Made by a program: the position numbers and the translations under genes. DNA of 10,882 nt from Robiginitomaculum sp. (GTDB lineage Bacteria; Pseudomonadota; Alphaproteobacteria; Caulobacterales; Maricaulaceae), in contig NVVO01000019.1 of assembly GCA_002733385.1 (NCBI GenBank), positions 32,736-43,617 of the forward strand, written 5' to 3'. Position 1 is the stretch's first letter; the number at the start of each line of letters is the position of its first letter. Under the pieces are notes generated by a model. That model made no database searches and was not told the DNA's origin. It saw only the letters and a program-made list of their open reading frames with translations. Positions 1 to 7,466 of this stretch are shown here, one piece after another.

Positions 1-494
1 GCTTTTACACTGTCCATTTTGGACAAGACAAAGCTTGTGAGTTCAGGCCGTTGCCGATCAAAATATTCTGCCAACCGCGCTGGTTTCTCCGTTTTAAGTG
101 CCTGCCAAATATTGGCAGTTTTAGTGTCCCCCATACCCGGCTCGTCGCCAAATATACGCACGGCACGGTCTGTGGACAACAGTGCTTCGGCCAGCTCGCG
201 GGCTTGCTTCTCCCCGCCTTGCAAGCCGGTTGCATTTTCCTGCAAGGCGGTAATAAATTCGGCAATGGTAGCCAGCAAGACGGGTCTGGCGATAAATTTT
301 ATGGTTTGCATGGCCGTCACAAAGCTGCGCAAATGCCGGTCTTCAAGGGCCTCGACAATAGGCCCGGCATATTGGGGGCCAAGTAAAGCAATTATAATGG
401 CCCCTTTTTGGCTTTTGGAATAGGTATTGGCCTCACGGTTTACCTCGCGGGCGTCCGGGAATGATGTGCCAATATGTTGGGAAGTTACAGCCAT
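1..494 (-). CDS. fliG: Flagellar motor switch protein FliG, N-terminal part (gene runs off the window)
   Basis: The first 164 codons are open from ATG at 494 to the window edge. FliG is the rotor protein that joins the MS ring (FliF) to the C ring (FliM/FliN) and receives torque from the stator. Residues about 26-115 resemble the FliG N-terminal domain (SQKGAIIIALLG, then a helical stretch with a TDRAVRIFG end). Residues about 128-164 look like the start of the middle domain (WQALKTEKPARLAEYFDRQRP, then FVLSKM). The FliM-contacting EHPQ motif normally found here reads QRPE (148-151), so the protein is divergent. The start codon overlaps the fliP stop codon by one base (TAATG), implying translational coupling. 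Position after fliP, rather than between fliF and fliH as in Caulobacter, is unusual. Identification rests on the family pattern and operon context; the torque-generating C-terminal domain is not visible. Confidence 0.82.
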   Translation of the reverse strand, partial: MAVTSQHIGTSFPDAREVNREANTYSKSQKGAIIIALLGPQYAGPIVEALEDRHLRSFVTAMQTIKFIARPVLLATIAEFITALQENATGLQGGEKQARELAEALLSTDRAVRIFGDEPGMGDTKTANIWQALKTEKPARLAEYFDRQRPELTSFVLSKMDSVK

Positions 495-1258
495 TATCCA
501 TAGCCCGCAATCAATGCTTCGGTGATTTTCATCCAGCCGTCGGCCACCACAAAAAAGGCAAGTTTAAAGGGCAAGGAAACCACGGCAGGCGGTACCATCA
601 TCATACCCATGGCCATAAGGACAGATGCGACAATTAAATCAATGATCAAAAAAGGCAGAAATATCACAAAGCCGATTTGAAAGCCGCGCTTTATTTCTGA
701 CAGCATAAAGGCGGTGACCAGCAAGTTAAATTCCGGCTCTTCCAAATTGAATTCCCGGTCAGGCATGGTGGCGGCCAGACGCTGCACGGAATCATCCCCG
801 ACACGGTTCTTCATGAACACACGAAAGGGTGCCAAGGTGCGCTCTGTTGCCTGTATTTCAGTTATCTCCCCGTCCATATAAGGCGAAATACCCTCTTGCC
901 AAGACTGGGTGAAAACCGGTTGCATGATAAAAAATGTCAAAAACATGGCTAGCCCCATAATCATCATATTGGGGGGGGATTGTTGCAAGCCTATGGCCTG
1001 ACGCAAAAAGGAAAAGACAATGACTATAAACGGCAAGCAAGTGATCATCATGGCAATACCGGGCGCAAGGCTGAGGACGGTGACAACCAAAAACAGCTGA
1101 ATAATCCGCCTGTCAAATCCCGCCCCCTCTATACCCGACTGCTCAAACAAAGCACCCGGATCAATGTCTGGCACTTGGCCAAATGCGCTGGCCGCAAAAA
1201 ACAAAACGGCCAGCAAGCCCAAATAGGCAATAAGTATGCGGTATCCCTTACCAGCCAT
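494..1258 (-). CDS. fliP: Flagellar type III export gate protein FliP
   Basis: Encodes 254 residues, normal for FliP, an inner-membrane component of the FliP-FliQ-FliR export gate that passes rod, hook and filament subunits. Residues 1-27 form a cleavable signal peptide ending in an AFG-QVP junction, as is usual for FliP. Family hallmarks follow: RIIQLFLVVTVLSLAPGIAMM (51-71), the QSPPN motif (93-97), and the C-terminal signature AFMLSEIKRGFQIGF (183-197) with PFLIIDLIVASVLMAMGMMM to 221. The run of methionines at 215-221 corresponds to the methionine-rich gasket of the gate. SEIKRG replaces the more usual SELKTA, a small deviation. The start lies 2 bases after the fliN stop and shows no strong ribosome-binding site, which fits coupled translation. 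A run of eight C (coding strand) encodes part of S94-P96. Confidence 0.96.
   Translation of the reverse strand: MAGKGYRILIAYLGLLAVLFFAASAFGQVPDIDPGALFEQSGIEGAGFDRRIIQLFLVVTVLSLAPGIAMMITCLPFIVIVFSFLRQAIGLQQSPPNMMIMGLAMFLTFFIMQPVFTQSWQEGISPYMDGEITEIQATERTLAPFRVFMKNRVGDDSVQRLAATMPDREFNLEEPEFNLLVTAFMLSEIKRGFQIGFVIFLPFLIIDLIVASVLMAMGMMMVPPAVVSLPFKLAFFVVADGWMKITEALIAGYG
971..978. repeat. G8/C8 homopolymer inside fliP
   Basis: Eight consecutive G on the plus strand give TCC CCC CCC (Ser-Pro-Pro, residues 94-96) on the fliP coding strand. Runs of this length can slip during replication. A one-base change would shift the frame about a third of the way into fliP and remove the export gate. Whether it varies in nature cannot be seen from one sequence. 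Confidence 0.6.
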
Positions 1259-1260
1259 AT

Positions 1261-1620
1261 CTACAACACATCCAAGGATACATTGACGATTTCGGTTAAT
1301 TTAACGCCAATTTCACCGGTTTGCGGGTTGGTTTCAATCAGTTCGCCGCGGGCAATAACCCGACTGTCAACAACAAGATCAACCGGGTCTTCCAATTTGC
1401 AATCAAGGGAAATCAGCGTGTCTTGCTTCATTTGCAACAACTCACCAATGGTTGGGCGGGCCGTACCTATGACCACTTGTACCTTGACGTCCAAGGCGTA
1501 AATTGAACGTTTATATTGATTACCGTCGTCCTGGCTGCGTTGTTCATAAAGGGGCGGGTCTTGTGGTTTTTTTTGTGCTCCCGGGCCAGCAGTTTTATTT
1601 TGATTTGTCGGTTTCGTCAT
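1261..1620 (-). CDS. fliN: Flagellar motor switch protein FliN
   Basis: Encodes 119 residues when started at ATG 1620, which has a GGAG ribosome-binding site (1627-1630) six bases upstream. A TTG at 1647 would extend it by nine residues but is less likely. FliN forms the cytoplasmic base of the C ring, binds FliM and docks FliH-FliI for export. The first 35 or so residues are a hydrophilic, Lys/Gln/Pro-rich tail. The rest is a SpoA (SPOA/CheC-like) domain with the pattern TIGELLQMKQDTLISLD, DLVVDSRVIARGEL and IGVKLTEIV, matching the FliN consensus. Its start overlaps the end of fliH by 26 bases. A run of eight A (codons for Q16-K18) lies near the N-terminus. Confidence 0.93.
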   Translation of the reverse strand: MTKPTNQNKTAGPGAQKKPQDPPLYEQRSQDDGNQYKRSIYALDVKVQVVIGTARPTIGELLQMKQDTLISLDCKLEDPVDLVVDSRVIARGELIETNPQTGEIGVKLTEIVNVSLDVL

Positions 1621-2290
1621 CTCTATCTCCTGAATAATTGCGCTCAAGCATGGACAGGCAGGTCTTTACGGCTGCGTCAATGTCGACCTCTCCGCCGCCG
1701 CCTTGCCAGTTGGCACACACTTTGTTGGGGGTCATTGTTTTGTCAATTTCTATGGTAAAGCCAGTCTCTGATGATTGTGCATTGGGGTGTTTACCCAAAC
1801 TCTCGATGATTTCGACCAGAGTATTCTTGAGTGCGGGCGGGGCGTGAATTGTAACGCGCCCATACATAGCTGGCGTGCTGGTTTTAAGGATGAAGTCCCT
1901 GATTTCTGCCTGAATATTGCTCCGAGCCAATGCTGGCAAAACCGCAGTGAGTGCGGCAATGATGACCCGCCCGTGGCTTGCTTCTATGTCCTGGCCTACC
2001 CGGTGTAATGCTTGCAACATGTGCTCAATATCTGTTTCAAGATTTTGTGCTTCAGCCAAAGCCAGCAATCGCCCTTCGGCCACACCGTCCTCATAGGTTT
2101 TTTGGGGTTGTTCGCCGTCCGGGCATTGGGGCTCTTGACTTTGTGGTTCTAGGCTGTGCATATGCCCGGCTTGCCCAAAATTTGGGTCATGAAACCTAGC
2201 CAGCGAACCTATTGGCGCACCAACAGATTTGTCAAAACGGCCAATTTTTTGTGTCACTTTGGCCTCTATAATTTTAGCTGGTGCATTCAT
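1595..2290 (-). CDS. fliH: FliH-like (FlbE-type) flagellar export/assembly protein
   Basis: Encodes 231 residues. FliH regulates the export ATPase FliI and links it to the C ring through FliN; in Caulobacter the positional homologue is called FlbE. The N-terminal 85 residues are hydrophilic and poorly conserved. A Glu/Ala-rich helical region follows (about 66-110), and the C-terminal half has the FliH/YscL-like pattern, ending in DKTMTPNKVCANWQGGGGEV and then a helix, comparable to the 'D..L.PGDCRIEW..GG' motif of alphaproteobacterial FliH proteins. NKV in place of GDC is a deviation. The start overlaps the fliF stop (ATGA, 4 bases) and the end overlaps fliN, so the call is backed strongly by context. 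The sequence alone is only moderately diagnostic, as FliH is fast-evolving. Confidence 0.78.
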   Translation of the reverse strand: MNAPAKIIEAKVTQKIGRFDKSVGAPIGSLARFHDPNFGQAGHMHSLEPQSQEPQCPDGEQPQKTYEDGVAEGRLLALAEAQNLETDIEHMLQALHRVGQDIEASHGRVIIAALTAVLPALARSNIQAEIRDFILKTSTPAMYGRVTIHAPPALKNTLVEIIESLGKHPNAQSSETGFTIEIDKTMTPNKVCANWQGGGGEVDIDAAVKTCLSMLERNYSGDRDDETDKSK

Positions 2291-3885
2291 GTGACTGTCT
2301 CATTCTGCACAGATATGTCGGCTTCAAGCCATGAGGATAATAATGTTACGGCACCGTCCGGGTTTTCTTTCGCCGCAGATTTCAGGATTTTCGTGGGGTC
2401 CTCATAGGGATTAATGAGATGACCCTCTAGAGCTTGCGGGGCGGGTAATCCGGCTGTGATGTTTTGGCCTGTGCCAATTCCGGGCACATCCATCTGGCTC
2501 AATAAAGGTTGCGACGCCGCGTAGTCTGCCGGCACGCTGAGCAATGGTTTGACCACAAACATACCCAACATCAAAACAATCAGCCCTAAAAACCCGGCTT
2601 GCACCATGCTCCATAAATACCGCTCTATAAACTTGGACATAGGATTTGGGGCAACAATGGCACCAGTGAGATCCGGGGTTTGAAAGGCAAAGCTTTTTAG
2701 TGTCAAGACATCGCCTCTAGTACGGTCAATGCCGGACGAGGCTAGGGATAAATCGTGCAGGGCAGTTAATTCGTCCTGGTCTCTGGGGGTGTATGTGACC
2801 TCGCCCGCCTCGTCTATACTGCGAATGTCATTGATGAGAATAGCCACGCTGATCCGCTTTATTGCGCCTGGCAAGGTTTTGGAATTGCGGATAAGTTCCG
2901 AAACCTCATATTGAATGGTTTCCGTAGTTTCGCCCCGGTTGGCATTGCTGGAACCAGCGGCATTATCTCCGTCCGGTAAATTGCTGGCAACACCAATGGC
3001 GGCGGTTGTGCCTGTGCTTGTGTCGGTGATCTCACGCACCGTTCTGGACTTGACGACGCTGGCGGCTGGATCAAATGTGCGCTGGGTTGTGGTTTCGGAT
3101 TTCCGGTCAATGTCCAGTGTGACGCTGACGCGCACATTGCCGCTCCCGACCCGCGCCTCCAATAATGACAGCAGATTTTTTTTAATTTCACCTGCCCGCT
3201 CCAACCCGCCAAAACCGCTATCAGCCCGCCCGGCCCCCATGTCGCCGTCGCTACCGGGGCCGGCCACAATGCCGAGATTTGCGTCTATGACCACAACGTC
3301 GGACGGGTTTAGACCTGCGACCGACAGGGCGGTTAAATATTGAACCGCCTTGGCCGTTTGTGAATTTATGCCGCCGCTGGCACGCAGGGTCACCGATGCG
3401 GATTGCGCAGCTGGTGCCCCAGAAAACCGCGACCGTTTCGCCGCCCCCAAATGCACACGGGCCAAATCTACAGATGGCAAGGCCAGTATGGTGCGGGCCA
3501 GTTCGCCCTCCTTGGCCCGCCAATAGGCCGTATCAAACATATCGGATGTCATGGCAAAGCTGTTAACGTCGTCAAACAGTTCATACCCGGCCATGCTTTG
3601 GCGCGGCAGGCCTTCTTTTGCCAACTCCAGCCTAAGCGCATCGCGCTTGTCGGCCTGGGCATAAATGGTCGATCCGCGCACTTCGTACGCGACGTTCTTT
3701 GCCGCCAGCTCTGCAATAACTTCGCCCGCTACTTTGCCGTCCAGACCGGAATACAGCAAATCCATTTGCGGCTTCATGGTTTGCCTTACCAACAGGCTCA
3801 TGGCCGCAATGGTTAGCAAAACAGCGGCGGCTGCGAGTATTTGTTTTCTTACATTTAAAGACAGGAAGACCTGAAGCGCATTCAT
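2287..3885 (-). CDS. fliF: Flagellar MS-ring protein FliF
   Basis: Encodes 532 residues from ATG 3885, chosen because AAGGA (3893-3897) sits seven bases upstream; an in-frame GTG at 3900 would overlap that site. FliF forms the MS ring in the inner membrane, the first flagellar structure to assemble. Features in order: transmembrane helix at about 14-33; ring-building motifs starting with MDLLYSGLDGKVAGEVIAEL and including SVDLARVHLGAAKRS and the periplasmic region with GLNPSDVVVIDANLG; and a second transmembrane helix at about 428-449. The cytoplasmic tail contains ILKSAAKENPDGAVTLLSSWL, the FliG-binding segment pattern. It heads the minus-strand flagellar operon, with fliH overlapping its stop. 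A run of eight A (3176-3183) encodes the IKKN stretch. Length and motifs match the family well. Confidence 0.97.
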   Translation of the reverse strand: MNALQVFLSLNVRKQILAAAAVLLTIAAMSLLVRQTMKPQMDLLYSGLDGKVAGEVIAELAAKNVAYEVRGSTIYAQADKRDALRLELAKEGLPRQSMAGYELFDDVNSFAMTSDMFDTAYWRAKEGELARTILALPSVDLARVHLGAAKRSRFSGAPAAQSASVTLRASGGINSQTAKAVQYLTALSVAGLNPSDVVVIDANLGIVAGPGSDGDMGAGRADSGFGGLERAGEIKKNLLSLLEARVGSGNVRVSVTLDIDRKSETTTQRTFDPAASVVKSRTVREITDTSTGTTAAIGVASNLPDGDNAAGSSNANRGETTETIQYEVSELIRNSKTLPGAIKRISVAILINDIRSIDEAGEVTYTPRDQDELTALHDLSLASSGIDRTRGDVLTLKSFAFQTPDLTGAIVAPNPMSKFIERYLWSMVQAGFLGLIVLMLGMFVVKPLLSVPADYAASQPLLSQMDVPGIGTGQNITAGLPAPQALEGHLINPYEDPTKILKSAAKENPDGAVTLLSSWLEADISVQNETVT

Positions 3886-3921
3886 GTGCGAATCCTTCAC
3901 ACGGGCATGAAGCCGTTTATA

Positions 3922-3952
3922 ATTATAACTTACTCGTACAGATAGAAGTCAA
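3922..3952 (-). promoter_or_regulatory. Predicted sigma70-like promoter of the fliF operon
   Basis: On the minus strand a TTGACT hexamer (3952-3947) is followed after 19 bases by a perfect TATAAT (3927-3922). The TATAAT lies inside a 12-bp palindrome, TTATAATTATAA (3917-3928). The spacing is slightly long, and 18 bases applies if the -10 is read as TTATAA. The fliF start codon is 37 bases downstream of the -10. Not experimentally shown. Confidence 0.45.
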
Positions 3953-3955
3953 CCG

Positions 3956-3971
3956 TTAACAGAACGTTTAC
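3956..3971. promoter_or_regulatory. CtrA-like box between fliF and fliL
   Basis: TTAA, seven bases, then TTTAC matches the CtrA consensus TTAA-N7-TTAAC with one mismatch. CtrA is the cell-cycle response regulator that activates early flagellar operons in many alphaproteobacteria. The box lies just upstream of the fliF -35 hexamer. Read on the plus strand, it overlaps a possible fliL -35 (TTTACT, 3967-3972) with an AT-rich -10 candidate around 3988-3995. It could therefore serve both divergent operons. A single motif in an AT-rich spacer can occur by chance. Confidence 0.45.
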
Positions 3972-4011
3972 TATACCGTGCTTTATCTATATTTTACTCG
4001 TGGTGATTGCA

Positions 4012-4530
4012 ATGAAAAATGACAAACCTACCCCAGATAAAGACAAGGGTGCGGCCAAAAGCTCTGGCAAGAAAAAACCCGGGTTGTTGGGCAAATTGGT
4101 ATTGCCGGTCGTATTGGGTTTAACCTCGTTTTCCACTGTTTATGTTTTGCCCAGAGCCGAAATCCCCACATCTGGCAATACCAAAATTGCGGGTGATCAA
4201 AGCCTAGAGGAAAATGATGCTGATCCAACGCCTATTGAAACGTCCTATATAAACCTTGAGCCTTTTACGGTCTCCCTCAAGGGCCGTTCGCGTATCTTGC
4301 GGCTAAACATTACACTGGAGGTGCCGCAACAACACGCGGAATTTATAGACCCCCAAAACCCAAAGCTACGCGATGCCTTTATGGGCTATTTAAGCGCATT
4401 GGGCATGGCCCAGATTGAAGACGCGGCGTTTTTGGTTCGGCTACGGGCACAATTGACCCGCCGGGCAAATTTTGTGCTCGGGCCGGGTAATGTGCAAAAT
4501 ATTCTCATAACAGATTTCATGGTGCGATAA
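4012..4530 (+). CDS. fliL: Flagellar basal-body-associated protein FliL
   Basis: Encodes 172 residues from ATG 4012 (two in-frame GTG codons at 4000 and 4003 are alternative starts; GGTG just upstream could act as a weak ribosome-binding site). FliL is a single-pass inner-membrane protein around the stator that aids torque generation or stator stability. It has a short Lys-rich cytoplasmic tail, a transmembrane helix at about 24-46, a linker, and a periplasmic domain with the FliL pattern. The domain begins YINLEPFTVSLKGRSRILRL, continues LNITLEV, and ends in the typical NILITDFMVR. It starts the plus-strand flagellar operon, divergent from fliF, and is followed after one base by the DUF6468 gene. 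Confidence 0.92.
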   Translation: MKNDKPTPDKDKGAAKSSGKKKPGLLGKLVLPVVLGLTSFSTVYVLPRAEIPTSGNTKIAGDQSLEENDADPTPIETSYINLEPFTVSLKGRSRILRLNITLEVPQQHAEFIDPQNPKLRDAFMGYLSALGMAQIEDAAFLVRLRAQLTRRANFVLGPGNVQNILITDFMVR

Positions 4531-4531
4531 T

Positions 4532-5014
4532 ATGTATACTTATATTCCCGATATTCTGCTCTTGTTGGTCTCGGCCATCACCTGTTTATATTGTCTGGTG
4601 TTAAGCCGCCGGCTAAAAAAACTGCAAAGCCTTGAAGACGGCCTCGGCGGCTCTATTGTCGAGCTGACGCAGGCAATTGCAAAAACCAGTGAAGCAGCCC
4701 GGCAAGCCCGGCGCACCACGCAAGACAATATTTCGGTTTTGCAAACTTTGCTCCATGAAGCCCAGGAAGCGACGCCGCAAATTGAAGCCCGTATCGAGAG
4801 CTTGCGCTATTCACGCATTGCCGCAAAAACCGCCCATGCCGAACTTGATGAAATAATGACGTCCCAGATAAAGCCTGAATTGAAAAACGCTAGAAACGCA
4901 TCTGAATCATTGCTTGAAATTGTACGCGAAGTGACAGATTTTCAACGCCGCAGCAAAGCTTCAAAAACAGGAGCGGTCAACCTCCCCAAGACAAGAAAGG
5001 ATAGGGCCGCATGA
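4532..5014 (+). CDS. DUF6468-type flagellar-cluster membrane protein
   Basis: Encodes 160 residues. A transmembrane helix at about 5-25 is followed by SRRLKKLQSLEDGLGGSIVELTQAIAKT, a segment I recognise from the DUF6468 family found next to fliL/motE in alphaproteobacterial flagellar clusters. The rest, about 45-145, is charged and heptad-like, suggesting a long coiled coil, and the tail is Lys/Arg-rich. The positive charges directly after the helix suggest that the C-terminal part is cytoplasmic. Its role is not established, to my knowledge. It starts one base after the fliL stop and overlaps motE by four bases (ATGA), so the three are probably made together. That context points to motor or stator function, as inference. 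Confidence 0.72.
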   Translation: MYTYIPDILLLLVSAITCLYCLVLSRRLKKLQSLEDGLGGSIVELTQAIAKTSEAARQARRTTQDNISVLQTLLHEAQEATPQIEARIESLRYSRIAAKTAHAELDEIMTSQIKPELKNARNASESLLEIVREVTDFQRRSKASKTGAVNLPKTRKDRAA

Positions 5015-5595
5015 AAATCCGGATATTACCACTATTGGCTATTTTGTTCACACTGGCGATAGTCAGCAGGGCCTTTGCCCTGTCAAATGCAGATAATCCC
5101 GACAAACCCGAAGTTGAAAGCCAAGGCAGTCCTGTGGAAAAAGCATCTGAACCGAAGGCTGACAAGGCCCAATGTTTAAGCGGTGATATGTTGATGGCGG
5201 TAAATAAGAAAATGGTTGTTTTGGATAACCGAGAAAGCGAAATGTTAGAGAAAGAAAGTGCATTTAATGCTATTCGACTGCGCCTTGACAAACAGCTTTT
5301 GGTGATCGAAGCCGCCAAAGCAAGCCTGGACGAAAGTGTTGAGCGGCGCACAAGTCAGGCGCAAGCCGACTTGGCACATTTGACCCAAATGTATAAAAGT
5401 ATGAAACCAAAGCAGGCCGCCAAGATTTTTAACGAGATGGACGTTAATTTCGCCGCCGGGTTTTTGCGCGAGATGAAAGGCGCTCACGCCGGGCTGATAT
5501 TGTCAAATATGAACACAAAAAAAGCCTACCAGATCAGCATTGCGTTGGCGAGCAGAGGGGCCAAATACAGGACTACAGATCAGACATTGCCTTAA
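5011..5595 (+). CDS. motE: MotE-like periplasmic flagellar motor protein (MgtE N-terminal-like domain)
   Basis: Encodes 194 residues with a clear signal peptide (MKIRILPLLAILFTLAIVSR then AFA at 21-23), so the mature protein is probably periplasmic. An acidic/proline linker is followed by a helical coiled-coil region (about 60-125). The C-terminal domain, about 125-185, is MgtE_N-like: TQMYKSMKPKQAAKIFNEMD, then AAGFLREMKGAHAGLILSNM. This architecture matches MotE, which in Sinorhizobium is a periplasmic chaperone for the motility protein MotC. No motC or motAB is in the window, so the partner here is unknown and the symbol is by family resemblance. Four-base overlap with the upstream gene indicates coupled translation. 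Its end faces etfA with 34 bp between and no visible terminator hairpin. Confidence 0.8.
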   Translation: MKIRILPLLAILFTLAIVSRAFALSNADNPDKPEVESQGSPVEKASEPKADKAQCLSGDMLMAVNKKMVVLDNRESEMLEKESAFNAIRLRLDKQLLVIEAAKASLDESVERRTSQAQADLAHLTQMYKSMKPKQAAKIFNEMDVNFAAGFLREMKGAHAGLILSNMNTKKAYQISIALASRGAKYRTTDQTLP

Positions 5596-5629
5596 TGCTA
5601 ATCTCCATGCTCATATCCCGGCTGTTTGT

Positions 5630-6571
5630 TTAATATCCCGCCTTGGTTAGCTCTGCCTCCAGTTCCGGGACGGCATTGAACAAATCCGCGACCCAGCCAT
5701 AATCGGCAATTTGAAAAATCGGCGCGTCTTCGTCCTTATTGATAGCGACGATGATTTTACTGTCTTTCATACCGGCCAAATGCTGGATAGCACCGGATAT
5801 GCCCACGGCGATATATAATTCAGGCGCCACCACTTTGCCGGTCTGCCCGACCTGATAATCATTGGGCACATAACCCGCGTCAACGGCGGCCCGTGATGCA
5901 CCAACGGCGGCCCCAAGCTGGTCCGCAACCTTTTCGATAATGGCGAAATTTTCGCCGCTGCCCATGCCGCGCCCGCCGGAAATGACGATTTTGGCAGCGG
6001 TCAGTTCCGGGCGGTCGGACTTGGATAATTCTTCTGAGACAAATTCTGATGTGCTTGGTGAGGCCGGGTCTGCAATGGTTTCCACGGATGCTGAGCCGCC
6101 CTCAGCGGCGGGCGCAAAGGCGGTGGGGCGCACGGTGATGACTTTCTTGGCATCGGAGGATTTTACCGTTGCCAGAGCATTGCCCGCATAGATCGGACGG
6201 ATAAATGTATCAGCAGATTCCACACCGCTAATAGAGCTGATCTGCATCACATCCAGCGCGGCGGCAATCCTCGGCATGAAGTTTTTGCCCGTCGTCGTGT
6301 CGGGGGCCAGCACCGCATCATATCCGTCCATCAAAGGCACAACCACTTCTTGCATGGCCTCGGCCAAGTGACGTTTGAGGGAGATATGGTCGCAAGCCAA
6401 AACCTTGCGCACGCCTGCAATTTTGGCGGCGGCGGCGGCCACATCTTTGACGCCTTTACCTGCAACCAAAATATCTACATCACCGCCTATTTGTTGCGCC
6501 GCCGTGACGGTTTTATGGGTCGCGTCCTTGAGGTTTTCATTGTCGTGTTCTGCAATAACTAAAACGGCCAT
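5630..6571 (-). CDS. etfA: Electron transfer flavoprotein alpha subunit
   Basis: Encodes 313 residues, the usual length. EtfA carries the FAD of the EtfAB heterodimer, which takes electrons from acyl-CoA and other dehydrogenases and delivers them to ETF:ubiquinone oxidoreductase. The N-terminal part is an ETF alpha/beta fold (MAVLVIAEHDN onward). The C-terminal FAD domain shows ISGGRGMGSGENF (197-209), GASRAAVDAGY (224-234), QVGQTGKVVAPELYI (240-254) and the ETF-alpha signature running from L252 to N278 with GISGAIQHLAGM. The start ATG overlaps the etfB stop by one base (TAATG), with GGAG a few bases upstream. A 3-hydroxybutyryl-CoA dehydrogenase gene often follows etfA in related genomes but is absent here, where motE converges instead. 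Confidence 0.98.
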   Translation of the reverse strand: MAVLVIAEHDNENLKDATHKTVTAAQQIGGDVDILVAGKGVKDVAAAAAKIAGVRKVLACDHISLKRHLAEAMQEVVVPLMDGYDAVLAPDTTTGKNFMPRIAAALDVMQISSISGVESADTFIRPIYAGNALATVKSSDAKKVITVRPTAFAPAAEGGSASVETIADPASPSTSEFVSEELSKSDRPELTAAKIVISGGRGMGSGENFAIIEKVADQLGAAVGASRAAVDAGYVPNDYQVGQTGKVVAPELYIAVGISGAIQHLAGMKDSKIIVAINKDEDAPIFQIADYGWVADLFNAVPELEAELTKAGY

Positions 6572-7317
6572 TAGATCACTCCTTCTTCTTTAAGTTTAGC
6601 AACCAGCTCGGCGGCGTCTGCTACTTTCACACCGGCAGTTCGGCCCGCAGGTTCGGTAACTTTCAGCGTGGTCAGGCGCGGCGAAATGTCGACACCGTAA
6701 TCATCGGGAGTTTTGGCGTCGATGGGTTTGCGTTTGGCTTTCATAATATTGGGCAAAGACGCATAACGCGGCTCGTTCAAGCGCAAATCAACCGTCACCA
6801 CAGCGGGCAAGGAGACTTTAATAGTTTGAATACCGCCGTCGACCTCGCGGCCAACCGTGAGATGATCCCCCTCTTTAGCGATAGAGTTGGCGAATGTGGC
6901 TTGCGGCCAGCCTAAAAGCGCCGCCAGCATTTGTCCGGTCTGGTTGCTGTCATCATCAATGGCTTGTTTGCCGAGTAGCACCAGTTCTGGTTTTTCTTCG
7001 TCCACAATGGCTTTGAGGATTTTCGCCACAGCCAGAGGTTCGACCTCGGCATCGGTTTTAACATGAATACCTCGGTCAATGCCCATGGCCAAAGATGTGC
7101 GGATGGTCTCGGCGCACTTGTCTGGCCCGATGGATACGGCGATGGTCTCGGTGGCGGTGTCAGCTTCTTGCATGCGCACGGCTTCTTCGACGGAAATTTC
7201 GTCGAACGGGTTCATGGACATTTTGACATTGGCCAGATCAACACCCGACTGGTCGGATTTGACCCGCACTTTAACATTAAAATCAAGCACACGCTTGACA
7301 GGAACAAGGACTTTCAT
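6571..7317 (-). CDS. etfB: Electron transfer flavoprotein beta subunit
   Basis: Encodes 248 residues when started at ATG 7317, giving the canonical MKVLVPVKRVLDFNVKVRV start. A GGGAG ribosome-binding site (7326-7330) lies eight bases upstream; a longer frame to 7344 is less likely. EtfB pairs with EtfA and binds AMP. Family motifs include NPFDEISVEEAVRMQE (about 46-61), the ETF-beta signature around GKQAIDDDSNQTGQMLAALL, the segment VDLRLNEPRYASLPNIMKAK, and the C-terminal AAELVAKLKEEGVI arm. It is the promoter-proximal gene of etfBA. Its upstream region is shared divergently with blaI (205 bp); I could not pick a convincing etfB promoter there. Confidence 0.97.
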   Translation of the reverse strand: MKVLVPVKRVLDFNVKVRVKSDQSGVDLANVKMSMNPFDEISVEEAVRMQEADTATETIAVSIGPDKCAETIRTSLAMGIDRGIHVKTDAEVEPLAVAKILKAIVDEEKPELVLLGKQAIDDDSNQTGQMLAALLGWPQATFANSIAKEGDHLTVGREVDGGIQTIKVSLPAVVTVDLRLNEPRYASLPNIMKAKRKPIDAKTPDDYGVDISPRLTTLKVTEPAGRTAGVKVADAAELVAKLKEEGVI

Positions 7318-7466
7318 AAAGGGTACTCCCGATTGGTTATTCAATTTTGTTCATATGGAATAAATTTGGCCAAGACGCAAGCAATGTTAGAAAGCTAGGC
7401 CTAAATTATTGGTGCGGCCATATTTTTCCTGTCCAATTTGTAATAAGATTTGGCAATATTCCATAT

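Noticed and set aside
19..423. Long plus-strand open frames at the left edge
   Set aside because: They lie antisense to fliG, whose minus-strand reading is open for 164 codons and carries recognisable FliG patterns.
5596..5629. Bidirectional terminator between the convergent motE and etfA
   Set aside because: The 34-bp gap has no inverted repeat; only a short direct repeat (ATATCCCG) is seen nearby.
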